Shown: positions 1 to 12,163 of the stretch, piece after piece
How the letters are laid out: every line of letters begins with the position of its first letter
Numbering within the stretch: the stretch's first letter is position 1
From: Lota lota
Taxonomy: Eukaryota > Chordata > Actinopteri > Gadiformes > Lotidae
Direction: 5' to 3'
NCBI GenBank assembly: GCA_026745465.1
Contig: JACYXH010000791.1
Location: 62,001-126,000, forward strand
DNA: 64,000 nucleotides
Program-made: the position numbers and the translations under genes
Notes under the pieces: generated by a model
Seen by the model: the letters and a program-made list of their open reading frames with translations, nothing else
Told to the model about the DNA's origin: nothing
Database searches by the model: none

Positions 1-1842
1 TTTATTTATTAGAATGTATTTTTCTTACAAACTCTGATAATAACAAAAACAACCACCCCCCCCTGTGCCTTTCACCTTTGATGGTGCAGCTCATTACGCT
101 TCACCGAAGAGCATGCCAATGCCAAACGACCCCCATTATGGACAGTCTTTTGATCTGCAGTTCAGGCTACTGTCACTGGGAGACAACCTAGAGAGAGCAG
201 CTCTATATATATCCTCATCTCCTGCAAATTTGCCACCACTGACGCTTGCACCATTACGGCCATTGTTGTCATCCCACTGACTGGAGCGAGAGGGGCCATA
301 TCGACTGAAGCCACGGTGATTAGAGGCAGCCACATCCATTTTGGTGCCTGATTGTGCTCGCATGCAGGCATGTGTGTATGTGTGAGTATGTGCATGTGTG
401 AGTGCTTAGATAATTGTGTGTGGGTGTGTATATGTGAGTGTGTGTTTCAATTAGAGGGTGTGTGTGTTTGTGTGTATGTCAGTGCGCAAGCCATGTATGT
501 TTCTATTAGCGTTTTATGTGAGACTGTCAGAGCTTATCACAGTGCAATTTGGACCGGCCGTCACACTAAAATCATTCTTGCAGAAGGAGGCTATTTTGCT
601 TTTCAACACAGCTAAGGTTGTAAATTCATTTTTATTTTGTCGTTATCTTTGGATCGTTCCATCAGCCATCGTTCCGCAATAAAAAAAGACTTAAAGTAAA
701 CGGATGAGAATGTACTGCAGGTTTCAGTAATGTAAGAATAGGAACCGAAAAGGCTTTGGTATGTAGAGAATCTCCCCATCAGGAGAATTGATTTAAATGG
801 TAATACCCCTGCACTGACACAACATCATCTTAATCTCCTACAAGCCTGGATCTCACAAGCTGATAGTAAACGCCTTGAGCTTGTCTTTTTTCTATTTTCT
901 ACCACAAGCGGTAACTTTCAGCAAACATCAATCAATGACCATGCGGTACCTATTAAGCCCGTCGTCTCAGAGATGGAAAAATGTGCGTGTTCCATTTTAC
1001 ACCGGATCTCGTTCCTCTACGCACTTTTGTTTTGCTTGGCTTTCCGTTTTTTTTTTTTTTGTGTGTGGTGCTGCAAAGACACATTTCAGCTTTTCTTTTC
1101 CTTCTTTTTTTCACTGTGTTATAAATATTCCAGGACAACTATCAGGAAGAAAACAAAAGTACTACAGCCGTTCCCACTGAATATTTCCACTGTGACACTG
1201 TCTCCCTGCAGCGGGGGACTCTTTTCAACCTAAGTGACGGGTGATGAGATCCTGGTAACCACCTCCTGGAGGGGTGCCAGGGACAGAGGGAGAGTGAGAA
1301 GCATGCTGCCCCATGGGGTAGAGGACATGTCCCCCCAGGGAATGATTTGGATGTCTGTCCTCTGCTTCTTCGTGTTGTATTAGGCTATGGGTGTGAAGGG
1401 ACCTCCCATGGGGCTGGGGGAGGGGGGCACCTGGGGGTGTCTCAGGTGGATTCACTCATGTGACCTATACAGACTAACAGGGAGAGAGAGTGAGGCTGTG
1501 CGCTGAATGGATTCCTGCCCACATTTGGAGGCTGTGGGTTTTCTGCTGTGTGTTTCCTACCGTTCTAGAAGCTTGAGGCCGAGTTGACCTCAGTATCATC
1601 ACTGTCATCAGTGCAACCTTGGACGCATGGATACTCCCCCTCAGTCCCTTACTGGTGTCTTTACTGATGCTGAATCTTATGCTTACCCTGCTACCGATGT
1701 CAAATGTACTTTTTTCTCAGCCGCTTTAGGAAGGAAATGTGCTGCAGGATGATGTAATGAGATGTTGTAATGTCATTTTATTTTGTAAAACAACCTGCGG
1801 CTGAACTGGGAAAGTGATGTAGTCTAAGCACCGCGCACACAC

Positions 1843-1843
1843 A

Positions 1844-1888
<45 letters not shown>
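1843..1888. repeat. (CA)n microsatellite
   Basis: Uninterrupted CA dinucleotides with one GA interruption near each end. The reverse strand reads as a valine/cysteine-rich open frame that is purely a repeat artefact. Confidence 0.95.
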
Positions 1889-1891
<3 letters not shown>

Positions 1892-2086
1892 GAGTTATAC
1901 TTGAATAATTGCAGCTAAGGATGTGCAGCAGCACTTTTGACTTGGAAAAGTAATTTCCCATGACATAGAAAATCCCTCTTGGCAGGAAATAAATGCTGAA
2001 CTTTACTGATCCAAGAACTCTAAAACGTGTGTTATGACATCTTTTAATTTGAACTTTTTGCAACAAAATTACGTTTTTGCTGCAGA

Positions 2087-2120
2087 ATGATGGCTAGGTT
2101 CTTTCCATCCTAGCCATCAT
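2087..2120. other. Perfect 12-bp inverted repeat (hairpin)
   Basis: ATGATGGCTAGG at 2087-2098 is followed, after a 10-base spacer, by its exact reverse complement CCTAGCCATCAT at 2109-2120. It lies in non-repetitive DNA. The stem is too short for a typical pre-miRNA, so no function is assigned. Confidence 0.7.
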
Positions 2121-3655
2121 GGTCAAGTTGGCATGGCAACAAAAATCCCATCCCGTCTCCGTCCGTCTCCACCTCACTCCTGAGGTTCCCGTCGGCGTTT
2201 CATAAAGTACATCCTGTTTTATCTCTGCTCCTCATGCAAGATTCCCTGTGACGGGACATTACCTTCTGATGTCTAATCTTCTGCAAAAGAACATCAGTCT
2301 TTTCCAGTTGACGTTACATAACAAACAGAGGGAACCGCTGAATCACAGAATAAAAAATAGGCAATTTGCAAAAGGCAAATTGGATGATGGCTTGCAGATC
2401 TCGCGGTGCCACAGGTGACGGCGTGTCATGGATTTAAACGTCGGCGAACTCTGAGATGAGTGTCATTAATCTATTTCCCTGCGGTGGGGGCGAGCTCATT
2501 AAAGACATCTTACGGAGGGTAACTGGTGGCAATTTTTATTCTGTATTAAATTCAATTAGAAATGTCTCATGCACACTTGCATAAAGACACTCCTGTCCTG
2601 AAAATAATCAAAAAGATTAATACATTTTTACCTTTATACCGCATATAAAGTTGTTTGTGTTTTGGCGTGTTTGTGTGTGTCAGTATGTATGTGTGTGGAG
2701 GGTGGGTTTGAGGGGAATGTGGTTTATGGCTTTAAAGAAAATGATGTACATAAAGATATTAATTTACAAATTCTATATTTTTCACTCAGGAAATCCTTAC
2801 GGAGGCTTCTACACATCTTCCCGTGGTCGTGTTGTCTCGCTACGCCTGTAAGAGACGGACATCCACAGAGAACCATAATGAGATCTTCACGGTGAGCACA
2901 AAACAATGGCAACCTCCCTTAATCCCCTTTTCCTGCTGGGGCTGATTTAGCCATGCTAAAACTCCCCATCAAATAAACACAGCCACTGCCCCCACCTGGG
3001 GAGCAGAACCAGGAGCAGAAAACATACTGGAAATGTGGTGGTCTTCACAAAGAATAATTATAGATTTAAAGGCACTGATAGGATTGTGGCACAAGGGGAA
3101 GCGATATATGGATGCTAGTGACTGACTTGTGGCGTCAAAAAGTATGCATTTACATAATGGATAAATATATCTTATTGATGTGAACCAAATGAAAACGAGT
3201 TCAGTGTGACAGTTGTCGCTGCAGGCCACGTATGACTTCTTTTAATTCAGTAGTCAATCATAATTCGTTCTCATTAGAGCGACGTATGATTATGTTCAGG
3301 TTCAGTTGACAGATAACCCTCACAGGCACACGTTTGTTGCGGTGGATCACGCCTCAAGCTTCAGAAGTGCGTGTGTCATCATGGGTCCCGTGTGAGCGAT
3401 GGCTTGTTGCGTGACGCCCGTTAGGGCTCGGCGCCGCAGGCATCGGGAAGGACGCCTGCGGACTCCCAAGGTCACCACCGGCACCATCGGCAAGGGGTCT
3501 GTCCTCCCCCCTGCCACCTGGCTAGCGAGCAGCTAGTCCGCAAATATGATGGCAGACAGGCCAGGTTTATGGTTAATCCGTCAGCTGTCTGTCATGTTTA
3601 TGGGTGCAGGATAGTCTAATGGTGATTTTAGGGTGTTTAGAAAAGGTTCTGGGTT

Positions 3656-4003
3656 CGTATGTATGTATATGTATATATGTATATGTATATCTGTATATGT
3701 ATATCTGTATATGTATATGTATATCTGTATATGTATATGTATATCTGTATATGTATATCTGTATATGTATATGTATATCTGTATATGTATATCTGTATAT
3801 GTATATGTATATCTGTATATGTATATCTGTATATGTATATCTGTATATGTATATCTGTATATGTATATGTATATCTGTATATGTATATGTATATCTGTAT
3901 ATGTATATCTGTATATGTATATCTGTATATGTACATGTATATGTATATCTGTATATGTATATCTGTATATGTATATGTATATCTGTATATGTATATGTAT
4001 ATC

Positions 4004-4034
<31 letters not shown>

Positions 4035-4227
4035 CTGTATATGTATATGTATATGTATATCTGTATATGTATATGTATATCTGTATATGTATATCTGTAT
4101 ATGTATATGTATATGTATATCTGTATATGTATATGTATATCTGTATATCTGTATATCTGTATATGTATATGTATATGTATATGTGTATATGTATATCTGT
4201 ATATCTGTATATGTATATGTATATATA
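3656..4227. repeat. Hexanucleotide-type array (TATATG/TATCTG)
   Basis: About 570 bp built from the hexamers TATATG, TATATC and TGTATA, mixed as 'tatatgtatatctg' in 12- and 18-base combinations. All six frames are nearly free of stops, giving [15 protein letters not shown] and [15 protein letters not shown] frames of up to 256 codons; these are artefacts. The right edge runs directly into ordinary sequence at 4228. Confidence 0.95.
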
Positions 4228-4532
4228 ACAAAGCGGCTGATTTCGAGGCAGGGGGAGACGTCACCTCTTTAACCTTTTTCACCACACATCCAGGTCTCTC
4301 TCTTTTCTTCTGCCAGACTGTAACTGGCGGCCAACGTTACGTTAGCCACAGAGCTGGACCCACGCGCTGCCGAGGCCGGGGCCGAAGGGGAAGGTCTTTA
4401 TAGACGACACCCCCTAGTGTCCGTTAAGGCTCTCCTTGATCCATCTTCTCTAGGTCTCTCATGATGTATAGTCCTGTGACATGCAGGGGTGGAGGGGGGT
4501 TAATATGTGTTCATTGCCTGGTAGCCATACAA

Positions 4533-4577
<45 letters not shown>

Positions 4578-5069
4578 CTCGAAGGTTTTCCAGTTGTGTG
4601 TATATACTGTGGTCTTTTCAGCGCAAGGAACCTGTTCAGTTCATAGTGTCAACATTTACATGTGCCTTTGCATGTCAAATTAATAAGCATCTCCTTCATA
4701 ATAGAGTATGGGACCAGTAAGACAGAGAAAGCGAGAGTGTGTGCGTGCGTACGTGCGTGGACTCCAGGGGGCCTGGAGGAGAAGAAAAAAGGGCTGTCAT
4801 GGGGTTGGGAAAGATGGCAGCTTCCAAGAGGCGTGAGTAAGAGGAAGAGGAGGAGTAGGAGGAAGAAGAGGAGGAGGGGGAGAGGAAGAGCCATGGTTTA
4901 TCTGACAGTGCCCCAGTGAGCTGTCAGTCAAGGGCCCCTGGCAGCCAGCAGCCCTTGACTCCAGAGCCAGGCACTATTGATTTATTCATCCCACTCCTCT
5001 CTTTATCCCTCACCCATCTCCGGCTCCCCCGATCACATTTCCCTGCCCTTTTCCTTATTTATTTCCCCC

Positions 5070-5100
<31 letters not shown>

Positions 5101-5264
5101 CACAACAGCACCACTTCTCAAATGTATTTTTATTTAATCTCTTTCTTTAACCTTCTTTTCTGACTTTGTTGCTATGACTGGGATACACCTTCACCGTGTC
5201 TGCCTAACACAGATCTAAATATTGATGTTTGTGTCACTGCTGCTTGACGGGCTGCATTAAATAC

Positions 5265-5304
<40 letters not shown>

Positions 5305-7619
5305 CTAACCACTAAAATACATAGACATCCAAACTGACATGGACACATCGACTGGCATGTACACACATACACCCACTCACACACACACCCACAAGCACAC
5401 ACACAGATACATAAAGACAGAATTGGGCACGAGAGACATGACCACGGTCTTTATTTTTTTCACGTCATTTTCTTGGAGCCTCTGCTGTGTGTACAACATC
5501 TTGATAAAAGCTATGGTGTGTGTGTATGTCCGGGTGTAACTGTGTGCTCCACTGATCCTTAACTGCATCCAGTTGATCTTCCCCATCTCCCACAACAGCA
5601 GCCAGACAGACAGACTGACCCTGCGCTGTATGGAGCCAGCGAGGCTCAAACTAAATGCAAAAGCAAGTCTACACTTTCAGAACTATTTTAATGCCAGATC
5701 CGACTCCATGTTAAGTCTGGGGCTAATTGAACCTAACCTGCTACTGAATGTGGTCTTGCGAGGTCTTTTCAGTCCCTTTCTCATGAGAGTCTGGCCTTTT
5801 GCTGTAAGCAGTTCATTTGATGCCATGCCTTGACCGACAGCCAATCAGATAAACGTAACGTCACCAACGTAGCAAGATAATGAATACAGTTTGAATCCGG
5901 TCGGAAGAACAGCAAACACGGTTCACGTATTTTCCCTTGATCAAAATCTATTGCACTCTCTACTGCAGTGCTTCCCAAACCTTTCCAAACCAGAGCAACC
6001 TTTTACAGTGATTTATTTTCCAATCCACCCAACCACAAACCCAAACAGAAATACTTGCATAACACCTGTTAAAATGTAGTAGACTAGGTTCCAAACCATG
6101 TGTGCATCCAGGACCTAATGCCTGTCATCTCTCTTGCATTATCAACTAAGACCCGCCTCCCATGACAACGGCAGCCTACGATTGGTCCGAAGTGCCAGGC
6201 TAACTGCGGTATGCACACTCCTACCAAACATCTTCCTGGATTTGCGTGACCTTAGTGCAAAGGTTTGCTGGGTGTTGACAGGTGAATCAAATATTAAATG
6301 CAGCCCCTGTCTCCGCTGCATATTATATTTGACACAGCCGGACACGGCCACTTGATAGCTAACATGCAACGCCCCTCAATAAGCTATTTTGTTTTATTGA
6401 ACTGTGTGGTGAAGACCTCCGTTCTACTGTTGGCGAGCGGTGATGTATGTTGGAGCGACACCAAGAAGAAAGAGCAACATCCATTTCATCAGGCCCACTC
6501 CCATATTTTTGTACACAGAGGAAATGTATGGACGGGATCAGTGGCATGCAAACACAACACACAAATCACACACACAAACACACACATCAAGGAAAGTGCA
6601 TGGGGACATGTACACACACACACACACACACACAAAGGACAACACATGGGCAAGTACACACACAAACACACAATACACACATAAAGGACAGCACATGGGC
6701 AAGTGCACACACACACACACACACACACACACGAGTTGTCACAGAAACCCACCTACTGTCTTCTCCGAGAACATGTCACAGCGGGTCACTTGGTAAGCAT
6801 TCCCTCAGTCACCAGCCTTCTCAGGGCAGGAGTCTTGGCAGGCTGTCAGGCAGAGCATCAGGACATGTTTACTCAGAGAGAAGGCAGAGGCCCTGGAGGG
6901 AGGGATAGAGGCTAAAAGTTTAGCCTTATTCACTGACACTCAAAAATCCCCATCCACGTACACACGCTCCACAGAGCATATTTCAAAATGCAACGAATGC
7001 ATCACAGCATGGACAGAGTCATTTCTCACCAGAACCCCCTACCCCAGCCGGAAAAAGGAAAACCCAAACACGTCCTGTCTGCGTTTGGAGATGTGCACAG
7101 TGTTTTGCAGGAGCCATGGTCCATCTTATGAACAGATGGCAACACAGGAAAGCAGAACACCACGACGTGCACAGAAACAAGCTGGTAAACGCAAGGAATG
7201 AACCGGCTTGTGACGCACACTGCTGCACATTGGTGAGATGTTTTGAAAAGAGTGTGCCGAGGGAGAACAAAGAGGAAGACGACGAAAGATACAAATGTCT
7301 TCCTCATGCAAAGGTTTTGGGAGCATTGAGGCAATGTTGGGGCCTGAATAACTAATGTGTGTTTGTGTGTGTCTTTGCAGAAGTATGCATGGGAACTTGG
7401 CTAGTGCATCCTATCTTCTTGTGGCAATTTCCTGTGTGTGTGTGTGTGTGTGTGTGTGAGGTTTGCCTCAAAGCTTAAAGGGTTCGTTAGAGCAGCGTTG
7501 GCTGCATCGCCGGGCCTCAAAGGTTCTTGTCAAACTAGGCTGCGCTCCAAGTATGACCAGGGAATGAATCCTTTGTCCCCGATAGCAGATAACACTTCAC
7601 GCACAGGCTGCAGAAATGC
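4228..7619. other. Gene-free stretch with microsatellites
   Basis: Contains (TG)n at 4535-4573, a GGA-rich purine tract at about 4840-4890, a 22-base C run at 5065-5086 leading into (AC)n, (CA)n at 5269-5296, CA-rich blocks at about 6540-6732 and (TG)n at 7437-7458. I find no exon with a recognisable product. Open frames here are mostly CA/TG artefacts. Confidence 0.6.
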
Positions 7620-7693
7620 TGCTCTCTCTGTCTCTCTCTCTGTCTCTCTCTCTGTCTCTCTCTCTGTCTCTCTCTCTCTCTGTCTCTCTGTTC

Positions 7694-7739
<46 letters not shown>

Positions 7740-7826
7740 TCTCTGTCTCTCTCTCTCTCTCTGTCTCTCTCTCTCTCTGTTTCTCTCTCTCTCTCTGTCT
7801 CTCTCTCTCTCTGTTTCTCTCTCTCG
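7620..7826. repeat. (TCTCTG)n / (TC)n pyrimidine tract
   Basis: About 205 bp of TC dinucleotides punctuated by TCTG or TTTC. It is strictly strand-asymmetric (pyrimidine on plus). The reverse strand reads as RERERET frames with no biological meaning. Confidence 0.95.
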
Positions 7827-7974
7827 CCACACACTTAATGTACATAAACTAACGCCATCATTTCCACACTCCCAACAATAACCTTTTCTATTTTTTCAGT
7901 CTTTTTTCTTTCCCCCCTTTTATATTTTGGCTTGTTTTGAATGTCAAGTTCTCCAATTAAATCAATAAAACGCT

Positions 7975-8420
7975 TTTTTTATTAATATCAAATAGAAAAA
8001 GCAATAAAATGTAATAAAAAGAGGTGTGTCCTGTTTGTCCAGTTTAGTATTAATATATGTTATTGATTAGGAGTGACTGGGTCACATGACTTGGAAGCTA
8101 TAGAAAAGAAGATGAATTCTCTATTACGTTATTCATACAAAATAGAAAAATCACTCAAATGAAATAAAAAGAGGTGTGTCCTATTTGTCCAGTTTAGTAT
8201 TAATATGTGTTATTGATTAGGAGTGACTGGGTCACATGACTTGGAAGTTATTGAAAAAAAATATGAATTCCACATTATAATATTCATACAAAATAGAAAA
8301 ATCACTCAAATGAAATAAAAAGAGGTGTGTCCTATTGGTCCAGTTTAGTATAAATATATGGTATTGATTAGGAGTGACTGGGTCACATGAAATGGGAGCT
8401 ATTGAAGAAATAAGTTTCTA
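7975..8420. repeat. 150-bp tandem repeat, about 3 units
   Basis: The core GAGGTGTGTCCT recurs at 8021, 8171 and 8322, i.e. a 150-151 bp period. Each unit contains 'agtttagtat' and 'ggagtgactgggtcacatga', and units are divergent by a few substitutions and small indels. It is AT-rich and non-coding. Confidence 0.9.
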
Positions 8421-9293
8421 ATCAAATATTTATGTAAAATATATGAAGGACACGTTGCTACATGACACCAATTTAGTAAAACAAAAAATGTATCATCATT
8501 TTCTCTAATATGAGCAAGTCACCACGAAGGTAATGTAAATAACGATTTTTTTTGTGGTTTACATTTTAAGAAGCATACTCTGTCTCTCATCTTATGCGGG
8601 GAAAACACACAGAGAAATAACCGCGGTGAAGTTAGTTTTAAGTTGGATATTCGACGGACATCCAATCCGGATCCAGCCGCTTCTTCTACCTCGGTTGCCC
8701 CCCGCACAAGCAGCAGAGGACGGTTGGCTCGCCTCCGACCGCTCGCTCTTAATAGTTAACCCGAGGGGTTTCACTTAGGGACCGTCAAGAAGTTACAGTT
8801 TGAGTGACAGTCAATATTGCTTGTTTATCGAAATAAAGATTCAACATTTATATTGGATATTTGCCTGTAATATTAATATTAAGTATATGCTACTGCTTTT
8901 AATGAAGGTAATTGAAAACATAAAAATTACAATATATCGAACTAACTACAGAATGATTGAAAACATTCAGCACAAGAAGTAGAAACACATAAACGAATCA
9001 TCCGACCTCGAGAAGCAGAAAACACTCATCGAAAACATCCTTACAGAGCTATTTTGAGAGATTTATTTATTCATTTATTTCTCTAGCTATTTCTCTCTAA
9101 ATGGCTATGATCCTTACCATCCATGGGAAGAATAGGGAGAAGAAGAATAAATAAATATAAATAAAATCTACATGCGGATATTTGCGCATTTTGATTCTCG
9201 CGATGACTCAGGAATATCCCCAACACGGAATCCAGGTAATGCCGCCTCTCTCCTAACGAAGCGCTTATCTGTTCGCGTGGCCGCTGGCCTTAG
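8421..9293. other. Spacer before the hAT remnant
   Basis: AT-rich DNA without a recognisable product. It may include the eroded 5' half of the hAT element that follows, but no terminal inverted repeat could be located here. Confidence 0.4.
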
Positions 9294-9940
9294 TTGAAAC
9301 GGTTATTATCGCTGGTCAGTTTGTGGCGTTCACCCTTTAAGGAGATGGGAGCTGATCATCAAGCTGTGCTGTTTCACAGTGAAGCAAGGTGGCTGTCACG
9401 AGGAAAAGTCTTGTCCCGTGTTTTTGAGCTCAGAAAGCAGATAAGAATGTTTTCGGAGCAGGAGCACAAGTTTGTTGACACTATTGACTATGATGCCACC
9501 TCAGTTATTCCATATATTAAGGAGCATATTTCATCACTGATGGGATTCTTTAAAAAGATGAAAACAGTTCCCAATATGACTGGGTGAGAGATCCTTTCAA
9601 TGCACCAGCTCCAACTGGTTTCAGCTCTGCAGAGGAGGACCAGTTCATTGATATGACGTCTGACTCCACATTGAGACTGAGGTTCACATCACAGACACTG
9701 AGTGGATTCTGGCTGAATGTAGAGAGGCAGTATCCACTCTTAGGGCAGAGGGCCATGGGCATTCTTCTTCCTTTTGCAACATCTTATCTTTGTGAGACTG
9801 GCTTCTCTGCTGTTGGTGCACTGAAGACCAAGTACAGGTCCCAGTTAAACATTGAGCAGGAGTTGAGAGTTGCAGTATCATGCTTCAAACCTCACTTCGA
9901 AAAGCTGTGCACTGCAAAACTTGCTCATTGTAGCCATTAA
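9294..9940 (+). pseudogene. hAT-family transposase remnant (ZBED5/SCAND3-like)
   Basis: Two open pieces in different frames. The first (9294-9587) encodes a segment with HSEARWLSRGKVLSRVFELR, a hallmark of the hAT-derived ZBED5/SCAND3-like proteins. The second (about 9584-9940) ends with the C-terminal hAT dimerisation region, including FATSYLCETGFSAVGALKTK. Full-length relatives are several hundred residues; the zinc-finger N-terminus and the middle of the catalytic domain are missing, and the frame changes at about 9585. A functional protein is therefore unlikely. Family knowledge: hAT transposases cut and paste elements with 8-bp target duplications, and domesticated copies exist in vertebrates. 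The frame break and missing BED finger favour a dead transposon copy over a domesticated gene. Confidence 0.8.
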
Positions 9941-10375
9941 TCCTGACTTCCTCAGCACAAATTGTTTTATTCATTTTTGTTTTATAGGTCAAAGTGTTTC
10001 ATATATTGTGCTCCCGAGTTAATGTTGCTGATCAATTTGAATTTATTATTTATTGATTATATTTTATTTTTCAGTATGAAATGGTCAAAAAATGTTTAAA
10101 TAAGGATTTCATTTGTTTAATTTCAGGCAAATTAACGCACTTTAAGTATTTTCTGTTACAGACTAAAACACAATGTTAATAAAGTTATTCTTTGTTGTAA
10201 GTTGATCTATATCTCTTTGTTTTCTTTAATGTCAATAGGATACAATGTTATGCAGAGGTGTACTTATAAAAATGTTATAGACAAATGATACTATTTACAG
10301 TTGCGGCAGAGTTGGGGGGGGCGCGAAATGTTTACTTCTTCCTAGGGGGGGCGTAACAGAAAATAACAGAAGCAC
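9294..10375 (+). mobile_element. 3' part of a hAT DNA transposon
   Basis: Follows from the transposase remnant. Downstream, 10310-10375 has G-run blocks and ends in AAGCACTG, compatible with a hAT right terminus (hAT ends typically read CAG...CTG). The left end was not found and no 8-bp duplication could be shown, so the borders are approximate. Confidence 0.5.
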
Positions 10376-10888
10376 TGATTTAAGGTAACCTCAACCTCAA
10401 GTGTTCAACTGTTTAATGCATATGCAATCTTAACCCATCTTCCTCACACATTTCTCTAAAACACACCTAGAAAGATTAACTGGAGAATGACTGAGGTGCT
10501 GACGGGTGCCCTACACTTCAACACGCGTACGAACACAACTTAGTGCTTTATTACAAATACAACGGACTGCTGTTATAAACTGAAGTCATGCAGGGTGTTT
10601 GTCCTCTCCATGGTAGAGGCGTGAGAGCCGGTCATTGGCTGAGGCCCTGGAGACTAAAACCAGACTCAAATAAGAAGAAAAGCTTTATTTAAGCTTACAT
10701 CAAATAAAATCACAATCACAAATCACAATCACAATCATTGCAACACCATGCAAAACAAGCAGGACACCCAATGGATGTGGAATTAGAGCATGCAGAACTT
10801 CCTGTCTGGGAAAAAAAAAGGTTCTTCCTTCTGCGGTGTGGGGCCTGGCGCCAGCGCTCTAGGAATAGTGGTGGTGTTGCTAAGCGCA
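10376..10888. other. Spacer downstream of tatdn2
   Basis: No gene seen. On the minus strand, the direction of tatdn2, a candidate AATAAA reads from TTTATT near 10683-10690. This would place the transcript's 3' end just after the minisatellite. That is inference only. Confidence 0.35.
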
Positions 10889-11346
10889 GGCTCACACCCC
10901 ATACAGCCACAGTGTTGGCTCTGAGGGCGCTCAACACCGTGGACAGCTCCTGTCCCTTCAGCAGGCTCACACCCCATAGAGCGCCACAGTGTTGGCTCTG
11001 AGGGCGCTGAACACCGTGGACAGCGCCTGTCCCTTCAGCAGGCTCACACCCCATAGAGCGCCACAGTGTTGGCTCTGAGGGCGCTCAACACCGTGGACAG
11101 CTCCTGTCCCTTCAGCAGGCTCACACCCCATACAGACACAGTGTTGGCTCTGAGGGCGCTCAACACCGTGGACAGCTCCTGTCCCTTCAGCAGGCTCACA
11201 CCCCATAGAGCGCCACAGTGTTGGCTCTGAGGGCGCTGAACACCGTGGACAGCTCCTGTCCCTTCAGCAGGCTCACACCCCATAGAGCGCCACAGTGTTG
11301 GCTCTGAGGGCGCTGAACACCGTGGACAGCGCCTGTCCCTTCAGCA
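10889..11346 (-). repeat. 77-bp minisatellite derived from the tatdn2 terminal exon
   Basis: Units begin (plus strand, GGCTCACACCCC) at 10889, 10964, 11041, 11118, 11193 and 11270, giving periods of 75, 77, 77, 75, 77 and 77 bp. The 75-bp units lack two bases near CATACAG. Read on the minus strand each unit repeats the final coding segment of tatdn2 (SLLKGQ, LSTV, SALRANTV, YGV) plus its TGA stop. The unit nearest the gene (11270-11346) is the authentic coding end, so the remaining five lie in the 3' untranslated region. Confidence 0.92.
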
Positions 11347-11413
11347 GGCTCATCTCCCTCAGGGTATGGAGGGCCATTCCTGGATGGGCAAACTTACACT
11401 CCGCTTTCCCAAC
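11273..11413 (-). CDS. tatdn2: TATDN2-like TatD nuclease, terminal coding exon
   Basis: Minus-strand exon preceded by a pyrimidine-rich acceptor ending CTTAG at 11414-11418. It encodes VGKAECKFAHPGMALHTLRE followed by MSLLKGQALSTVFSALRANT and ends in a TGA at 11273-11275. This matches the C-terminal helix region of TatD-family proteins, which follows the [12 protein letters not shown] motif. It joins in phase 0 to the exon at 11981-12163, whose last codon is CAG. The last 77 bases are the founder unit of the minisatellite downstream. Because the stop codon lies at a unit boundary, extra units extend the 3' UTR and not the protein. Confidence 0.85.
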   Translation of the reverse strand, partial: VGKAECKFAHPGMALHTLREMSLLKGQALSTVFSALRANTVALYGV

Positions 11414-11980
11414 CTAAGGAGAACAAGCACATACAAGAGTACATGCTTTAGCGTCCTGCGTTGGGTCATCTCATGATATTATCTGGTGTGCTCTTTGATC
11501 GCAACATATTCTATGGACATCCTGACTAGCGTTATTCTGGGAACATTTTGAAGCACCCATGCAGCTTCAGTAATACCAAGTGTGATCCAGCCTTGATCCA
11601 GTGATGGACTCTGAATCCTCAGAGACACAGCCTTCTTCTCCCTGAGCAGCACTACAGAAGCTAGCTGTTTGCTGTGAAACTACCTGCAGACATTTAGCCA
11701 TTAAATGACCACAAGCACTTCCTCGCTGGTCAACCATGAACTAGTACTGCTCTAACATGTACTAGTGTACTACAAGTTCAACTACAGTCTTGCCTAAGCA
11801 GAAGTTGGTTGCCAAATAACAGCTTGAGGGATTATTACCATGTTTATTAGCATTTCACTGGTGGACAGTTACACTTTAAGGATGAAGACATATGTGCAAT
11901 TTATCAAGACAGTCGGATAAGTATGGGCATCTTTGTGCCAACAGTTAAACAACGTATGTTTGACTGTTTGACGTAGGTAC
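11414..11980. other. tatdn2 intron
   Basis: Lies between a minus-strand donor (CAG|GTACCT) at 11980 and the acceptor at 11414. No other feature seen. Confidence 0.7.
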
Positions 11981-12163
11981 CTGTCTTGGCAGGAAATATG
12001 GCGCGTCTGTTTCCAGAACAATGCGGTTGAGGGGGATCTTCCTGACCGCCTCTCTGGCCTCCTTAGTAGGTAGTAGGTGATCAACGCTGTGAAGCCCACG
12101 CAGAGGTTCGGGAACTCCGTCAGGAGCGGCTCAATCACTGGGTAACTGTTTGTGAAACAGTGC
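11981..12163 (-). CDS. tatdn2: TATDN2-like TatD nuclease, third visible exon, with an apparent frameshift
   Basis: Begins after an acceptor ...GCGCAG and completes the split Arg codon from the previous exon ([17 protein letters not shown]). It encodes the TatD segment with [13 protein letters not shown], then, in another frame, [20 protein letters not shown] and PYFLPRQ, the C-terminal TatD signature with the metal-binding Asp. The two halves are in different frames: 11 bases separate the ACC-TAC codons from GAG-GCC, where family members have four codons. No splice site explains this. It may be a real one-base deletion in a CTACTACCTACTA micro-repeat (12061-12080) or a sequencing error; if real, this allele loses the catalytic C-terminus. 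Confidence 0.85.

Larger units (their letters stand above)
1..3655. other. Gene-free stretch with simple repeats
   Basis: I see no convincing exon on either strand. It holds a degenerate TG-rich tract at about 368-480, a (CA)n microsatellite at 1843-1888, a short perfect hairpin at 2087-2120 and otherwise unremarkable intron-like or intergenic DNA. The short open frames here lack recognisable motifs and splice context. Confidence 0.6.

Noticed and set aside
3581..4403. Long overlapping frames over the hexamer array on both strands
   Set aside because: Produced by a stop-free simple repeat.
4649..4919. Frames over the GGA-rich tract
   Set aside because: Low-complexity purine repeat; no supporting features.
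7438..7881. Leu/Ser-rich and Arg/Glu-rich frames
   Set aside because: Artefacts of the (TCTCTG)n tract.
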